Below, piece by piece: positions 10,870 through 22,200 of a DNA stretch of 64,000 nt. The DNA lies in assembly GCA_009768925.2 (NCBI GenBank), contig VHIT02000014.1:1-64000 (forward strand), given 5' to 3'. The translations under genes and the position numbers were made by a program. The stretch comes from Cryptosporidium bovis (lineage: Eukaryota > Apicomplexa > Conoidasida > Eucoccidiorida > Cryptosporidiidae). Numbering within the stretch: the first letter of the stretch is position 1; each line of letters starts with the position of its first letter. The notes below the pieces were generated by a model. The model was not told the DNA's origin, ran no database searches, and saw only the letters and a list, made by a program, of their open reading frames with translations.

Positions 10870-12102
10870 ATGGAGGTTAGAGTAGGAGGAAAGTATAGGC
10901 TTGGTAGAAAAATAGGGAGTGGTTCTTTCGGGGACATATACCTGGGTACTAATGTGACTAATAGTGAGGAGGTTGCCATTAAGCTGGAAAGTGTTAAATC
11001 GCGTCATCCCCAGCTTCTTTACGAGTCTAAGTTATATAAGATCCTAGCGGGTGGAATAGGAGTTCCGACTGTTCACTGGTATGGAATAGAAGGTGATTAC
11101 AATGTTATGATTTTGGATTTGCTTGGCCCTTCTTTGGAGGATTTGTTTACAATTTGTAACAGAAAGTTTTCCCTTAAGACTGTTTTAATGCTAGCAGATC
11201 AAATGCTCAACAGAATTGAGTTTGTCCATTCAAAAAATTTTATACACAGGGATATAAAACCAGACAATTTTCTGATAGGACGGGGCAAAAAGCTCAATGT
11301 TGTTTATATAATTGATTTTGGTTTGGCAAAAAAATATCGAGATCCCAAGTCTCAGGCTCACATTCCTTATAGAGAAGGCAAAAACTTAACTGGAACAGCT
11401 CGTTATGCTTCTATTAATACTCATCTCGGCATAGAACAGAGTAGAAGGGACGACCTAGAGGCCCTTGGTTACGTTTTAATGTACTTCAACAGAGGAACTC
11501 TCCCTTGGCAGGGATTAAAGGCCACTTCAAAGAAAGACAAATATGACAAGATTATGGAACGAAAAATTTCTACTCCAATTGAAACATTATGCAAACATCA
11601 TCCATTCGAGTTCATTACCTTTCTGAATTATTGCAGAGCACTTAGGTTTGAGGACAGGCCGGATTATGCATACTTAAGGAGGTTATTTAAGGATCTTTTC
11701 TTTAGAGAAGGTTATCAATACGACTTTATATTTGATTGGAGTTTTCTACAGCCTGAGAAAGATAGAAGAAGAACCGGAAACCCCCCCAATGCTATTGGTA
11801 TGGGGGTAGGTCTGGGTTTAACACCCCCAAATGCGATCGCTCCAGGGAATATCCAAAATCAGACACCCAGTCCAAATGTAAACATCCCTGTTGTTCTTAA
11901 TAATTCAGGGACTGCAAACCAACATGGAGTGTCTCAAGTCTCAACTGTTGGAATGCAGGCAGGTGCTGTCAACATCGCCGGTATTTCTAATCCAAATAAC
12001 TGTGTACAATCGAACGTGAATTGCATCGTTACAGAAGACTCCAATCAGGGAGTCCGCCAAGATCAGCAACAGGATGAACAATGGGGTACCGCCGTGAAAT
12101 GA
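10870..12102 (+). CDS. CK1: Casein kinase 1
   Basis: 410 residues, ATG 10870. It is a serine/threonine kinase of the CK1 family that phosphorylates primed and acidic sites in many pathways. Visible landmarks are the Gly loop [12 protein letters not shown] (15-26), catalytic Lys38, HRDIKPDN (Asp128), DFG (149-151), the CK1-specific [10 protein letters not shown] substitution for the APE segment, and [12 protein letters not shown]. The kinase core matches human CK1 delta closely up to about residue 298. The gatekeeper position 82 is Leu where human CK1 delta has Met. The tail (about 300-410) is low complexity, rich in Asn, Gln, Gly and Val, and unrelated to mammalian tails; it may regulate activity or location, by analogy with other CK1s. 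The upstream TTG-initiated frame at 10524-10712 is not considered part of the gene. Confidence 0.97.
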   Translation: MEVRVGGKYRLGRKIGSGSFGDIYLGTNVTNSEEVAIKLESVKSRHPQLLYESKLYKILAGGIGVPTVHWYGIEGDYNVMILDLLGPSLEDLFTICNRKFSLKTVLMLADQMLNRIEFVHSKNFIHRDIKPDNFLIGRGKKLNVVYIIDFGLAKKYRDPKSQAHIPYREGKNLTGTARYASINTHLGIEQSRRDDLEALGYVLMYFNRGTLPWQGLKATSKKDKYDKIMERKISTPIETLCKHHPFEFITFLNYCRALRFEDRPDYAYLRRLFKDLFFREGYQYDFIFDWSFLQPEKDRRRTGNPPNAIGMGVGLGLTPPNAIAPGNIQNQTPSPNVNIPVVLNNSGTANQHGVSQVSTVGMQAGAVNIAGISNPNNCVQSNVNCIVTEDSNQGVRQDQQQDEQWGTAVK

Positions 12103-12733
12103 GCAACACTCACACCCCGATTTCCCGTTACCTTGAACTGAAACAAGATCCTATTGCCATACTGACGACGGTACTAAAACAATAAAGTGCCAAACTTTTT
12201 CATCCTACTAATTTAGACTTCGTTTGGATTTATAACAAAAACACTTGAGGAATTAGCAAGAATAGTTGGCAGAGGATTACATGGAAGCCATGCTAGTGAA
12301 AACATATGCCATGTCTGGATTGGTGGCATGCACTCCTTGTTACATTTTATTGCTTTTTTGCTCCCCCATATTCGTGATCTTATTACCATTTTCCCTAGGG
12401 CAAAGAATATAATCTAAATGTTGTTTTAGTCTAAAACTACATATTTGGCACGAGATGTGTAATACCCACCGGCTTTTAGAACCTTTCCAGGGTGGTGCAT
12501 ATTTTTAGGGGAGCCGTGCCGGTGGAGGAATATTTAACGGATAAAATGAATCAGACATTAGTTATTGACGCTTTTCAAGGGTTTCAATTCAAATTTCCCT
12601 CTTAGTGTTCAAGTCTTTCTCGTTTAGCGTAATTTCTTTTTGTTCCCATCCCTTTTCATCTTCTTATCTTGACTTGCCGCCTGTTTTTATCTCCACGTCA
12701 CTCCAGTGTTGGTTGGGTGAAAGCCCCCAGAAA

Positions 12734-12745
12734 ATAGGCGCCTAT
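12734..12745. promoter_or_regulatory. E2F-like palindrome ATAGGCGCCTAT
   Basis: A perfect 12-base palindrome centred on GGCGCC, about 530 bases upstream of the Sec23 ATG. The same core recurs upstream of many genes in this window. E2F/DP-like motifs of this form are known to be over-represented in Cryptosporidium promoters. Confidence 0.5.
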
Positions 12746-13171
12746 GTCACAAATTGTTTGGCCTGAATTTTTTCACCCCCAAAATCGTAATGTGAATTTT
12801 TTTGTTCGCCCTTAGGTAAGAACCTCCCCACTTACCGCCTAAATAATCTATGAAACCCTCTTATAATAGTTGGGAATAAGAGGTATAAAGTTTGAGTTTT
12901 GATCATTGTTTTTCTTCTCATTCTTTTTCCTCATTTAGGAAAGAGATTAAGTATTCATTTTTTGAAGTGAGAAATAGTAGTGGGGCGAAAACCAAACAGA
13001 TCAGGTAATTCAAGTTGCGGGAGTTAAGAGAGCGTAAATTTGGAAAGCAGCCATAAAAGAGGTTTAGTAGAGAGAATATAGAGAAATAACAGATATAAAT
13101 TTACCTATTGTATAAATAATTAGGTTTCTCTTTAATTCAAGTAGGCCACCAACTCTAGGAGATAAAAGTAT

Positions 13172-13189
13172 ATATATATGCATATATAT
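13172..13189. repeat. 18-base AT palindrome with GCATAT core
   Basis: A perfect inverted repeat of alternating AT around a central GC, 87 bases upstream of the Sec23 ATG. It could melt or form a small cruciform, or be a chance product of alternating AT sequence. Confidence 0.5.
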
Positions 13190-13275
13190 TCGAGTAGCAA
13201 GATATTAGTAAACAATTTAAGTTTGTAGAATAAGATATATTAGTTTTATAGTATTTGGAAATAATTCAGATTGCA

Positions 13276-15555
13276 ATGGACTGCCAAGAGCAAGAAAACC
13301 AAACAGGGGTTAGGTTTAACTGGAACATTTGGCCATCAACGAAGCTCGAAGCAACACGAGTTGAAATCCCTTTGGGATGCCTTTTCACACCTCTCAAAGA
13401 GAGTAGTAAATTGCAACTTGTTGAATACGAACCCATTAGATGCAGAGCATCAGGTTGCATTTTAAATCCATATTGCCCAGTTGACTTCAGATCTAAAGTA
13501 TGGACATGCCCATTCTCTTTGCAGAGAAATCCCTTCCCTCCTCACTATGCCGAGCACATAAGTGAGACTGTGCTTCCTGCAGAGCTTATGTATCCTTCAA
13601 TTGAATATATACTTCCAAGTGTCCCCGCTAACAATGTTAATCCTCCTGTGTTCATCTTCGTAATTGATACTTGTTTGATTGAAGCGGAACTAACGGAACT
13701 GAGGGATTCCATCCAACAAGCCGTATCTCTAATGCCATCTGATGCTTTGGTTGGACTTATTACATTTGGAACTGTTTGTTGCGTTCACGAAATTGGATTC
13801 ACCGAATGCCCAAAATCTTATGTATTTAGGGGAGGCAAAGACGTGACTGCTCAACAAATTCAACTTCAACTCGGACTAACCTCCAGAGGTGACCCTAGAA
13901 CTGCAGGAACAGCGTCCCAAGAATCTTCAAGGAGATTTCTTCTTCCAGTATCTGAATGTGAGTTCTCTCTAATGGGAATCCTAGATGATCTTCGTCCTGA
14001 CTCTTGGGCTATACCAGCTGATACGCGTCCTCAGAGATGTACGGGAGTTGCTCTAGCCGTTGCTACAGGAATAATGGAGGCATGTTGTGTACAACAAAGT
14101 GGAAGAATCATGCTCTTTGTTGGCGGGGTGTGTACTGTAGGGCCCGGAACTATTGTTGCTCTTCCACTTGCTGAGTCCATTAGGCATCATTTGGATCTAC
14201 AAAAGAACTCTAACTCAGCGAGACACGTTCACAAGGCTATTAAATTTTACTCCTCCCTTGCTCAAAGAGCCGTTCAGAACGGGCATGCCGTGGATATTAT
14301 GGCTTGTTCCCTAGATCAAGTTGGTCTCCATGAAATGCGTGTGCTTTGTGACAGAAGTGGTGGGTATATGGTAATGAGCGATTCATTTAGTATGAATATA
14401 TTTAGGGATTCATTTAAAAAGATGTTCGAACCAGATTCATCCGGTTACATCAAACAGGCTTTCAATGGTCGTGTTGAAATTCTTTGTTCAAAAGACGTTA
14501 AGGTTAGTGGGGCGATTGGAGCTTGTACAAGCACTGGCAAGAAAGGTGCACAAGTTGGTGACACCATGATTGGTGAAAGTAATACATGTGAATGGACATT
14601 AGGTGCCCTTGATAAGAACACAACTATTGCTTTTTATTTTGAAGTCGTGGCGCAGGGCCCAAATCAAGTTCCACCAGGTAAACAATCGTACATACAATTT
14701 CAAACCTTATATAATCATCCTTCCGGGAGAAAAAGACTTAGGGTTACAACTGTGTCATATAGGTATTCGGAGCCAAACATTCTGGACCTGGCTCCTGGTT
14801 TCGACCAAGAATCCGCAGCCGTGTTAATGGCAAGACTTGCAGTTATTAGAACCGAGAATGAGGATGGGCTTGATGTTTTGAGATGGCTTGACAGAAAACT
14901 TATTAGACTCGTGTCAAGATTCGCGGATTATCAAAAAGATGACCCTAACTCGTTCCACTTGTCATCGGAGTTTAGTATTTACCCACAGTTTATGTATCAT
15001 CTTAGAAGAAGTCATTTCCTTCAAACATTTAACGCATCACCAGACGAAACTGCGTATTACAGAACTGTTCTTCTAAGGGAAAATGTAATGAACTCCCTGG
15101 TTATGATTCAACCTGCTCTTTTACAATATTCATTCGATGAAGGTCCTCCTCAACCAGTTCTGTTGGATGTACAGTCGCTAAAGCCAAATGTTATTCTTCT
15201 CCTTGACTCCTTCTTCCATATTGTTGTGTGGTATGGTGAAATGATCCATCAATGGAAAGAGCAAGGATATCATGAAAGTCCTGAATACGAAAACTTTAAG
15301 AATCTACTCCTTGCACCCGCTGAAGACGCTCGTTCTATTCTTCAGGACAGATTTCCAGTTCCTAAATTTGTTCTTTGTCATGCCGGTGGCTCCCAAGCTC
15401 GCTTCCTACTTGCTAAGGTCAACCCCTCTGCCACTCATAATACACTTTCTGGTGCGACTTTTGATTCAGTTTCTGATGGTTCTATAGTCATTACCGATGA
15501 TGTGTCTCTTAAGGTGTTTATGGAACATCTCATTAAACTTGCAGTGCAATCATAA
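13276..15555 (+). CDS. SEC23: Sec23, inner COPII coat subunit and Sar1 GAP
   Basis: The frame opens with TTG at 13255; the first ATG is 13276, giving 759 residues, a normal Sec23 length. Sec23 pairs with Sec24 on ER membranes, activates Sar1 GTPase and forms the inner COPII coat. The order of domains is standard: zinc-ribbon region with [15 protein letters not shown] (62-76), the vWA-like trunk ([29 protein letters not shown]), beta-sandwich, helical domain and C-terminal gelsolin domain ([18 protein letters not shown]). The zinc finger keeps Cys56, Cys61 and Cys78, but the fourth ligand is Ser81 (WTCPFS instead of the usual WxCxFC). The gene ends inside the coding end of the convergent secreted-protein gene (23-base overlap). 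Expression is probably constitutive. Confidence 0.96.
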   Translation: MDCQEQENQTGVRFNWNIWPSTKLEATRVEIPLGCLFTPLKESSKLQLVEYEPIRCRASGCILNPYCPVDFRSKVWTCPFSLQRNPFPPHYAEHISETVLPAELMYPSIEYILPSVPANNVNPPVFIFVIDTCLIEAELTELRDSIQQAVSLMPSDALVGLITFGTVCCVHEIGFTECPKSYVFRGGKDVTAQQIQLQLGLTSRGDPRTAGTASQESSRRFLLPVSECEFSLMGILDDLRPDSWAIPADTRPQRCTGVALAVATGIMEACCVQQSGRIMLFVGGVCTVGPGTIVALPLAESIRHHLDLQKNSNSARHVHKAIKFYSSLAQRAVQNGHAVDIMACSLDQVGLHEMRVLCDRSGGYMVMSDSFSMNIFRDSFKKMFEPDSSGYIKQAFNGRVEILCSKDVKVSGAIGACTSTGKKGAQVGDTMIGESNTCEWTLGALDKNTTIAFYFEVVAQGPNQVPPGKQSYIQFQTLYNHPSGRKRLRVTTVSYRYSEPNILDLAPGFDQESAAVLMARLAVIRTENEDGLDVLRWLDRKLIRLVSRFADYQKDDPNSFHLSSEFSIYPQFMYHLRRSHFLQTFNASPDETAYYRTVLLRENVMNSLVMIQPALLQYSFDEGPPQPVLLDVQSLKPNVILLLDSFFHIVVWYGEMIHQWKEQGYHESPEYENFKNLLLAPAEDARSILQDRFPVPKFVLCHAGGSQARFLLAKVNPSATHNTLSGATFDSVSDGSIVITDDVSLKVFMEHLIKLAVQS

Positions 15556-18500
15556 CTGCGAGTGAAGCCAGAATCAATATTTTGGTATATCCGGTAAAAA
15601 TAGCAGAAGAATCTGATGTTATTAGTCTTTGCTTTATACAAGTGCCAGGTATATTTGGTGTAACTGAATAGTTATATGACGTTATTACTCTATCAAAATA
15701 CTTGAATCTAAATAGCAGTGGATGGTTTTGGATTTTTTCATTTGATAGCAACGGAACTTCTGGAGGGCAAATCTTTACTGCATTTATGCTTGAGGGGACA
15801 GTATATAGGTTGAAATACTGATTATAAATTATTAATTTATTAAATTGGCTATAATTATCATAGTACTTTGGATCCGGGTCTAAATTTAATCTGGAAGTCA
15901 ATACTTGAATATCTTCTTTCTTAATAATAAAATTGTAATTTATTCTTTCACTAGGACTTGTTTCTCTTGATAAGAATATATTTTTATCCAACTGTTCGAC
16001 GTTACTTTTTTCAATAATTAATGTAAACAAATTCATCACATATTTTTCTTTAGAAGCTAATGTATTCTTTATTATCTTAATTATAATATTAATATCAGCT
16101 TTATCCGGTTTATATTCGTTGTTTGAATTACTATTATCTATTCTGGTGTATCTCACTTTCCTGCAATTTAGTTGTTTAAAATATCCGTTTCCTATTACGA
16201 GAAATAAAAGGCAGTCTGAATTCCCAATATTCTTGTCCCTAACCTCCATTCTACTCAAGTTTATCTCCTTACCATTCAACGAGTAATCGTCGATAATGTA
16301 TATATATCTAAAGTTCTCTTTATATGTTAACTTTGTGATTAAATAATCCGGTGAATTTGTTTCCAGTTTTATAACCTGATTCTTTAGAAGCGGAAACGGA
16401 TGATAAGAACTATGATTTTGCTGAACAGAGACCAATTGAAAAAAGTGGTTTCTTTTACTGTAATCTAATAATTTATTTACCCTTGGTTCCAAATAAGGAC
16501 CAATATAGTTCTCATTTACACTCAAAAACAATAACGAAGTAAAGTATGGATTGTCTATGGTAGATTCTGACGTTGAAATTGTGAATTCAACGTAAGCATT
16601 ATTTTCTATTGATTTTACTATACTTGGTTTTGTTATTTGAACTGCCAAACCCCACCATCCTTCCATAAATCCATTTTGTGATTCCAGTAAAATTGTTAAA
16701 ACTCTTTTTTTTTTAATATATTTCAATATGTTCAATCTTCTATCGCTTATTTTCGGTGGATATACTCCAACATTTAGTTCTTGACTCAATTCTTCTATGA
16801 ATGTATCTGGTATTTTCAAATTTATTGCCATAAACTTATTATTCTGTTGTTTTAGAATATAAAAATATATTACCATTGAATAATTATCATTAGAGTCTAC
16901 AAACACAAAAGGCCCACCCACTTCACTTACACTCGTTTCTTTGCTATCATAAACCTCACCTTTTACTATTTTTTTTGTAATTAATCTCGAAACACTGTCT
17001 GCTTTATCATGTATTGAAGTCGAGTACAATTCAACCTCCCATTCCTCTTGCACCCTTTCTGAACTAAAACCATTTTCAGAAATTACTCTTGAATTTAAAT
17101 TGTTCCCACTAACTAGTAATATACACTCAAATTGATAATTTGGATTTATATCAAATAACATTATTGAATTAGTTTTTTCATCATATTCCATCTTTACATT
17201 TACCTGGTGTGGTGACTTATCATAAATAAGTGGCCTCAATAATACATATGAATACGCTATTTCATTGTCAAATCCCTCTTTAATAAAGTAAACGTTTTTC
17301 AACAATGGCCTGACCTTTAAATTATACTTTTTCTTTATTCTACCATCCGTTTTTCCTATTCTAACCAGTATTGGATACAATTCTGACTCTGTTATTCTAT
17401 ATCTTATTTTGATATTTATATCCTTTATTTTTGGGAAACTGTAACTCCCTATCGAAATAGGAGAGTAATTGGCATCATAGTTTGTATTTTCCCCATTATT
17501 TTGATCCCCCACAATAGTTAAACCCCTATTCTCAAACAAATACCTTATCCACTCACCTATACACTCATTTTTTGCAGTTATTTCATCTATAACAGTCGCA
17601 TTTAGGTTCAGAAATTCAGGTTTAGATGATGGAACGGAGCCAACCAAGATTTCTATTTTAATTTTTTTTCCAGAATCTAGTTCTTTTGGAACTTCTAGGT
17701 TCTTTATTTCAATTCTCATGGGAAAAATATTATCTACTTTTCCATTTGTGCTTTCTGAAAGACCTAGTATTAGTATTAGTTGCGGACTTTTACTTTGAAT
17801 GTAACATTCGTAGTTATGATTCATTATTTCGCAGAAACTATGTTCAGGTGTATTTGTATCTATTTTAAAGCATTCATTTCTATTCTCACACTCTGGAAAG
17901 GTTAACCTTACTCTTATTGGTTCGGGCCCCACTAAAAACTTGTTTGGGAGTTCCGTTTTTACCGTCTGCTCCAATGTGAAACCCAATTTAGACATTTGGC
18001 TACCTTTATAAAATGACTCAAACGTTGCATTCTTGATGTTCAAAACATTCATTAGTGGTCCCAATGTGTTTGTAACAGACTCCTGATTTATCGTTGTTAA
18101 ACAGAAAGGTATTGTTGGCATGTTGTTCTTTGTACTTGTAATGCTCAAGTTCCAATTACCAGTTAATTCATTTATTTCAGGATTTTGAAGATCAAACCTC
18201 AGTATATAACTTCCATTATTCAGATTTCCCATCAATTTTAAAGCTTCATTGCCTTTTGCCACATAATCAGGCAAATCCAAACACTCACTCGTATTTTGTG
18301 ACACGACCTCCCAACTTTGAAATCCCAAAGATGTCAATATATCAAAGAATTCGATTTCAGTTTCTTTACTTAATTCACATGTCGGTGTTTTTACGTCATT
18401 TTCTTTCGAATATTCGCTTAATCTATAACTTAAACCTTTTTCATTGGAATTAACAATTCCTTTACTTACTTTGTAATCAATATATTGATTTCTATTTTCA

Positions 18501-18796
18501 CATTTTGCGTCCGTATCTTGAAATTTTCCTGCTTTTGTTCCAGGTAACAATTTTAAAGAATTTATCTTAAATCCATTAGGAACAGAAACCGTAATCATTG
18601 GACTGTAAAATGTGCATGGAATCTCAAATTCAAAATCAACATAGTGACTTTTTGATCCCAGTATATGAGTATTTAAATCTGAGGCAACTGCATGATATAT
18701 GCATGCATTACATGCAACTTTTGCTGCATACACATAATTATTGGTCTGAATATTTAAAAATGTTAAAAATAAAACTAACAATTCTATATTTCTCAT
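15533..18796 (-). CDS. Large secreted protein with possible GPI-anchor signal
   Basis: The first in-frame ATG is 18796 (a TTG precedes it), giving 1087 residues. [17 protein letters not shown] forms a clear signal peptide. The mature part is beta-rich with many Asn-X-Ser/Thr sites, scattered Cys pairs in the first 400 residues and long Asn/Lys-rich stretches; I recognise no domain. The last 27 residues contain small residues (SDSSA) followed by a spacer and a hydrophobic end [15 protein letters not shown], a layout typical of a GPI-attachment signal or tail anchor. This suggests a surface or wall-associated protein of the parasite. Its stop lies 23 bases inside the Sec23 coding end on the opposite strand, and the hydrophobic tail argues that the overlapping end is genuine. 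Function is unknown. Confidence 0.8.
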   Translation of the reverse strand: MRNIELLVLFLTFLNIQTNNYVYAAKVACNACIYHAVASDLNTHILGSKSHYVDFEFEIPCTFYSPMITVSVPNGFKINSLKLLPGTKAGKFQDTDAKCENRNQYIDYKVSKGIVNSNEKGLSYRLSEYSKENDVKTPTCELSKETEIEFFDILTSLGFQSWEVVSQNTSECLDLPDYVAKGNEALKLMGNLNNGSYILRFDLQNPEINELTGNWNLSITSTKNNMPTIPFCLTTINQESVTNTLGPLMNVLNIKNATFESFYKGSQMSKLGFTLEQTVKTELPNKFLVGPEPIRVRLTFPECENRNECFKIDTNTPEHSFCEIMNHNYECYIQSKSPQLILILGLSESTNGKVDNIFPMRIEIKNLEVPKELDSGKKIKIEILVGSVPSSKPEFLNLNATVIDEITAKNECIGEWIRYLFENRGLTIVGDQNNGENTNYDANYSPISIGSYSFPKIKDINIKIRYRITESELYPILVRIGKTDGRIKKKYNLKVRPLLKNVYFIKEGFDNEIAYSYVLLRPLIYDKSPHQVNVKMEYDEKTNSIMLFDINPNYQFECILLVSGNNLNSRVISENGFSSERVQEEWEVELYSTSIHDKADSVSRLITKKIVKGEVYDSKETSVSEVGGPFVFVDSNDNYSMVIYFYILKQQNNKFMAINLKIPDTFIEELSQELNVGVYPPKISDRRLNILKYIKKKRVLTILLESQNGFMEGWWGLAVQITKPSIVKSIENNAYVEFTISTSESTIDNPYFTSLLFLSVNENYIGPYLEPRVNKLLDYSKRNHFFQLVSVQQNHSSYHPFPLLKNQVIKLETNSPDYLITKLTYKENFRYIYIIDDYSLNGKEINLSRMEVRDKNIGNSDCLLFLVIGNGYFKQLNCRKVRYTRIDNSNSNNEYKPDKADINIIIKIIKNTLASKEKYVMNLFTLIIEKSNVEQLDKNIFLSRETSPSERINYNFIIKKEDIQVLTSRLNLDPDPKYYDNYSQFNKLIIYNQYFNLYTVPSSINAVKICPPEVPLLSNEKIQNHPLLFRFKYFDRVITSYNYSVTPNIPGTCIKQRLITSDSSAIFTGYTKILILASLAVMIALQV

Positions 18797-19272
18797 CAAA
18801 TTCCTGTTTACCCTAGGATAATATTTTTTTGCGATTATTTTTGAGTAAATTTGCGATGTAGGTGTTTCAATGCAATTGAATCAAAGTTTTACAAGTAAAC
18901 TGTTACCCTTAAAAATATTAAAAAGAAAATATGCTTATGTTCTAAGGTCGTGATGCCAAACCCTACAACTTTTTCTCTGCATTCTTCCTGACAAAGAACT
19001 AAATGTCTCTGTCAATTAATATCAATTAAAACTATATTTTCTGCGGATTAAGGTATAAACAAGAACCTAATACATTACATAAAGACTATTCCTCAAGTAA
19101 CTAACACAATAATTTACCTTTTAATGGTTTAATTTCAGTATGATTTTTTGAAGGTGTGGGGAAAAAATTAGTATAATTAACAGTAGAAAAAAAACAAGGC
19201 ATAGTCACGTCAAAATGACCTAAAAAATTAATTAATCAATTAATGAGCGTTTGTATCAACCAAGACTATAAA
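18797..19272. promoter_or_regulatory. Upstream region of the secreted-protein gene
   Basis: A 476-base AT-rich gap between two minus-strand genes. I see no ORF, RNA gene or GGCGCC site; it should hold the promoter of the secreted protein and the 3' UTR of the Nup155-like gene. Confidence 0.4.
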
Positions 19273-22200
19273 TTACAATTTTGAAAGTATACCCTCGGAT
19301 ATGTTAGTAATACGTTTCTCGTTTTGTTTATCGTGCTTCTTAATTATTGGAACCGAAGCATTCATAAAGTCTTTGATCAAGGAGGTGTAATTTGAGTCAA
19401 TTTCTTGATTAACTGAGTTATTTATCCAACTCTGTGCTACACCAATAATACATTTCCTAATATGCAAAGTAAATGAGTTATTATCAAGTGACAATGACTC
19501 AAAATTGTTGATTGGAGATTCCAAGTCGGCAATTCTATTTATAATTAAGCTATATGGACTCGAAGATAATGATGACGTTGAGCAAGAATCCAAAAGTGAC
19601 ATGTATATATCAAAAATCAGGTCGTGCGGGATTGAAAAGTATTTGTTCCATAGTTTCAGTGAAACTGAAGTGGGAATAAAACAGTCTATATCCAAGTTTT
19701 TTGTGTTTTTTATAAGGTAAAAGTTCCCAAATTCCAATACCGCAGAAATTGAATAAAGTTGTTGAAATAGGTCGTACTTTTTAATGATTTCTTGGTCTGA
19801 AAGCCCAACACATTGGAATATATTTGGTACAAATGACAAGGCGCCTAACAATGAAGATCCCGAAATATTTAATAATGGTGTTTGAACAAACTCAAATAGC
19901 TTTTGAATTGACTCGTGATAATTGAGATACCCATTAAACCCAAAGAAATAGCTCAGAAGTGGAAATATCGGAGTGTTTGTGTCGTCGTTGAGATTAACAC
20001 GATTTATTGTGTGGCCAATTGGTGGAAACAATGTTTGAAGAAGCAAATCTGAAATTAGACTGCATATTTCCTCCAACTCAGCATCATCCCCTGACTTCCT
20101 TTTATTTGCATTAAATAGTACCGAAATAATTGAAAAGGGTTGTAAATCAGGTACAGTGTTTATAATAGAGATGATTTCAGAAAAAGAGCAAATTCTAGAT
20201 GAAAGAGTTTTGACTGTTTTTAATAATTGACCGTTTTCATTTAATGCTAAATACTTTTCCAAGTAACTCGATAGTGGAATCTGCAAATAGTTTGAAGAAG
20301 AAATTAGTCCATCTGCATTTGAAATTGCATTTTCTATAGAAAAGTCCATTTGATATTTATCTTTTCCGGTAATCTTCTCGTCAAACAAATGTGGAAAGTA
20401 ATTTGAAACATTAATCTCAACTTGAGTAACTGAACGACCACCTAAAAAGTAAACCTTTCTCAGCATTTTGAGAGAATCAATGCGTGTTCTGACATTTCTG
20501 CACTCTTCTCCGCAGCAAATGTCTGCATCTAATGCTATAAATGAAAGTACACTTGCAGACTTTATGCTACCAAAAGACTTGTCATCACCTGTCAAATATA
20601 TACAGGAGAGAACATAGTAGAATGGAGAATAATTTCCAGAAGTAATCAAATCATTCAACACCGAAATAAATTGATCTTTTGAGTAAATACACCTTTCTCT
20701 GATATTGCTATATTGAAGGATACTGTTTAACTCATCAGATATAAGAGTTAAAAATGGTTTATTATAATCACGAGAATTACCATTTTCAAATTTTAGTGAA
20801 ACTTGAAAGTCCTTCAAAAGTTGTTGGCATATACAATGAAAAGAATTACTTCCATTTGATAAGTAGTATTCTTTAATAATAAGAGCCAATATATCTCTCA
20901 AAAGATATTTTAGGCACATATTTATTAATTTAGTATTGGAACTGTAGGAAAGTAAGGTCTTAATTGGCTGAATAAATAAACTCAAGCATTTATTCCTAAT
21001 AATTTTTTTTTTATCCCTTTCATGAGACAACAAATCATAAAAAGAGTCTGAAAGTGACTTAGTCCATGCCTCAATGATACCTTCGATGTGGGTATTAAAT
21101 GAGTTCAAGTCAACATTTATGTTATTTGATTTATTTGTTTCAAAATACCCTATTTTCTGTCTGGACTCTATTTGTTCCGTCAAAAATAACTCAAAGTACG
21201 ATATTGTTTGAAGTAACAAAAGAGTCGAGTCGGCGATTCTGTTCCAAGGTTTGAGAGTAAGTGAGGAGAATATCTCCTTAAGAAAGTCACTTTGAGTTTG
21301 GTCAAGCAGAAAAGACTCCCAATATTTATACGGTGGACTTGTAAAACTTCCAATTAGTTTATTTCTAGACGTTATTTTCTTTAAAATTGAATTAATGTCT
21401 GGATCTTCCGACAAGTCCTGAAACAAAGCAAGTCTCTTCATAATTCGGTTAGCCTTGTCACTTAAAATCCAACCAATTTTAGAGTGAACACACTTTAGTT
21501 GGTTTAGTAAATTGGAATCATAGTTTCTTGAATGAGAAGTTGAGCCAATTACGGCCATTGAAAAGGATTCAACTAAGAACCTAATTCGGCAAATTCCTTT
21601 GTTTGAAACTAATAAAAATATTAATGGCATTTCAGTAAGTATATTAGTGTTTTCATATCTTCCCAAATACATAAGAGTTATTTTTCTGATATTTTCAGGA
21701 GAAGAAATGAAAATCATCAGGAATTGAATTAACTGAGATAATAAATTCACAATAAAAGCTATAGATTTTATTATAAAAGTTGTAGATCTCTTTAGTTGTA
21801 TATTACAATCCGTTCCTAATTCCTCAATAATAATTTCGTGAATAGATCTTTCCTGATTAAGTTTGTTGTTTGGTAAAGATGTAAAATTAAATAATTCATT
21901 TCCTATAATGTTTCTGGATCTGGAAAGGATTTTCGATACTTTTTGCAATCTTAGGAAGCACAATTCAAGGATATGTGGTGTCAATATAAAATTTAAATCT
22001 TGGCCAGACCTGTAGAAAAGAGGGAGCTCCAAAATGCACCTAAGATCAAAAGCAATTGCCCCAGACAGTGCCTCAATCCAAGGGGATGTTAAAGAAAGAT
22101 AATTGGAGGTTAAAAATGAATCCTCTGGATGAACAAGCCTCCTGAAGTTCGTATTTGAGTTGTCTACATTGCTATTCATCTGTGAATTTCGCATAATTTG

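Larger units (their letters stand above)
12103..13275. promoter_or_regulatory. CK1 3' flank and Sec23 promoter region
   Basis: This 1.17 kb stretch contains no gene I can support. It has GCCGCC-like elements (12676-12681, 12835-12838), a 12-base palindrome with GGCGCC (12734-12745) and an 18-base AT palindrome close to the Sec23 start. The first 300 bases are less AT-rich and are probably CK1 3' UTR. Confidence 0.4.
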
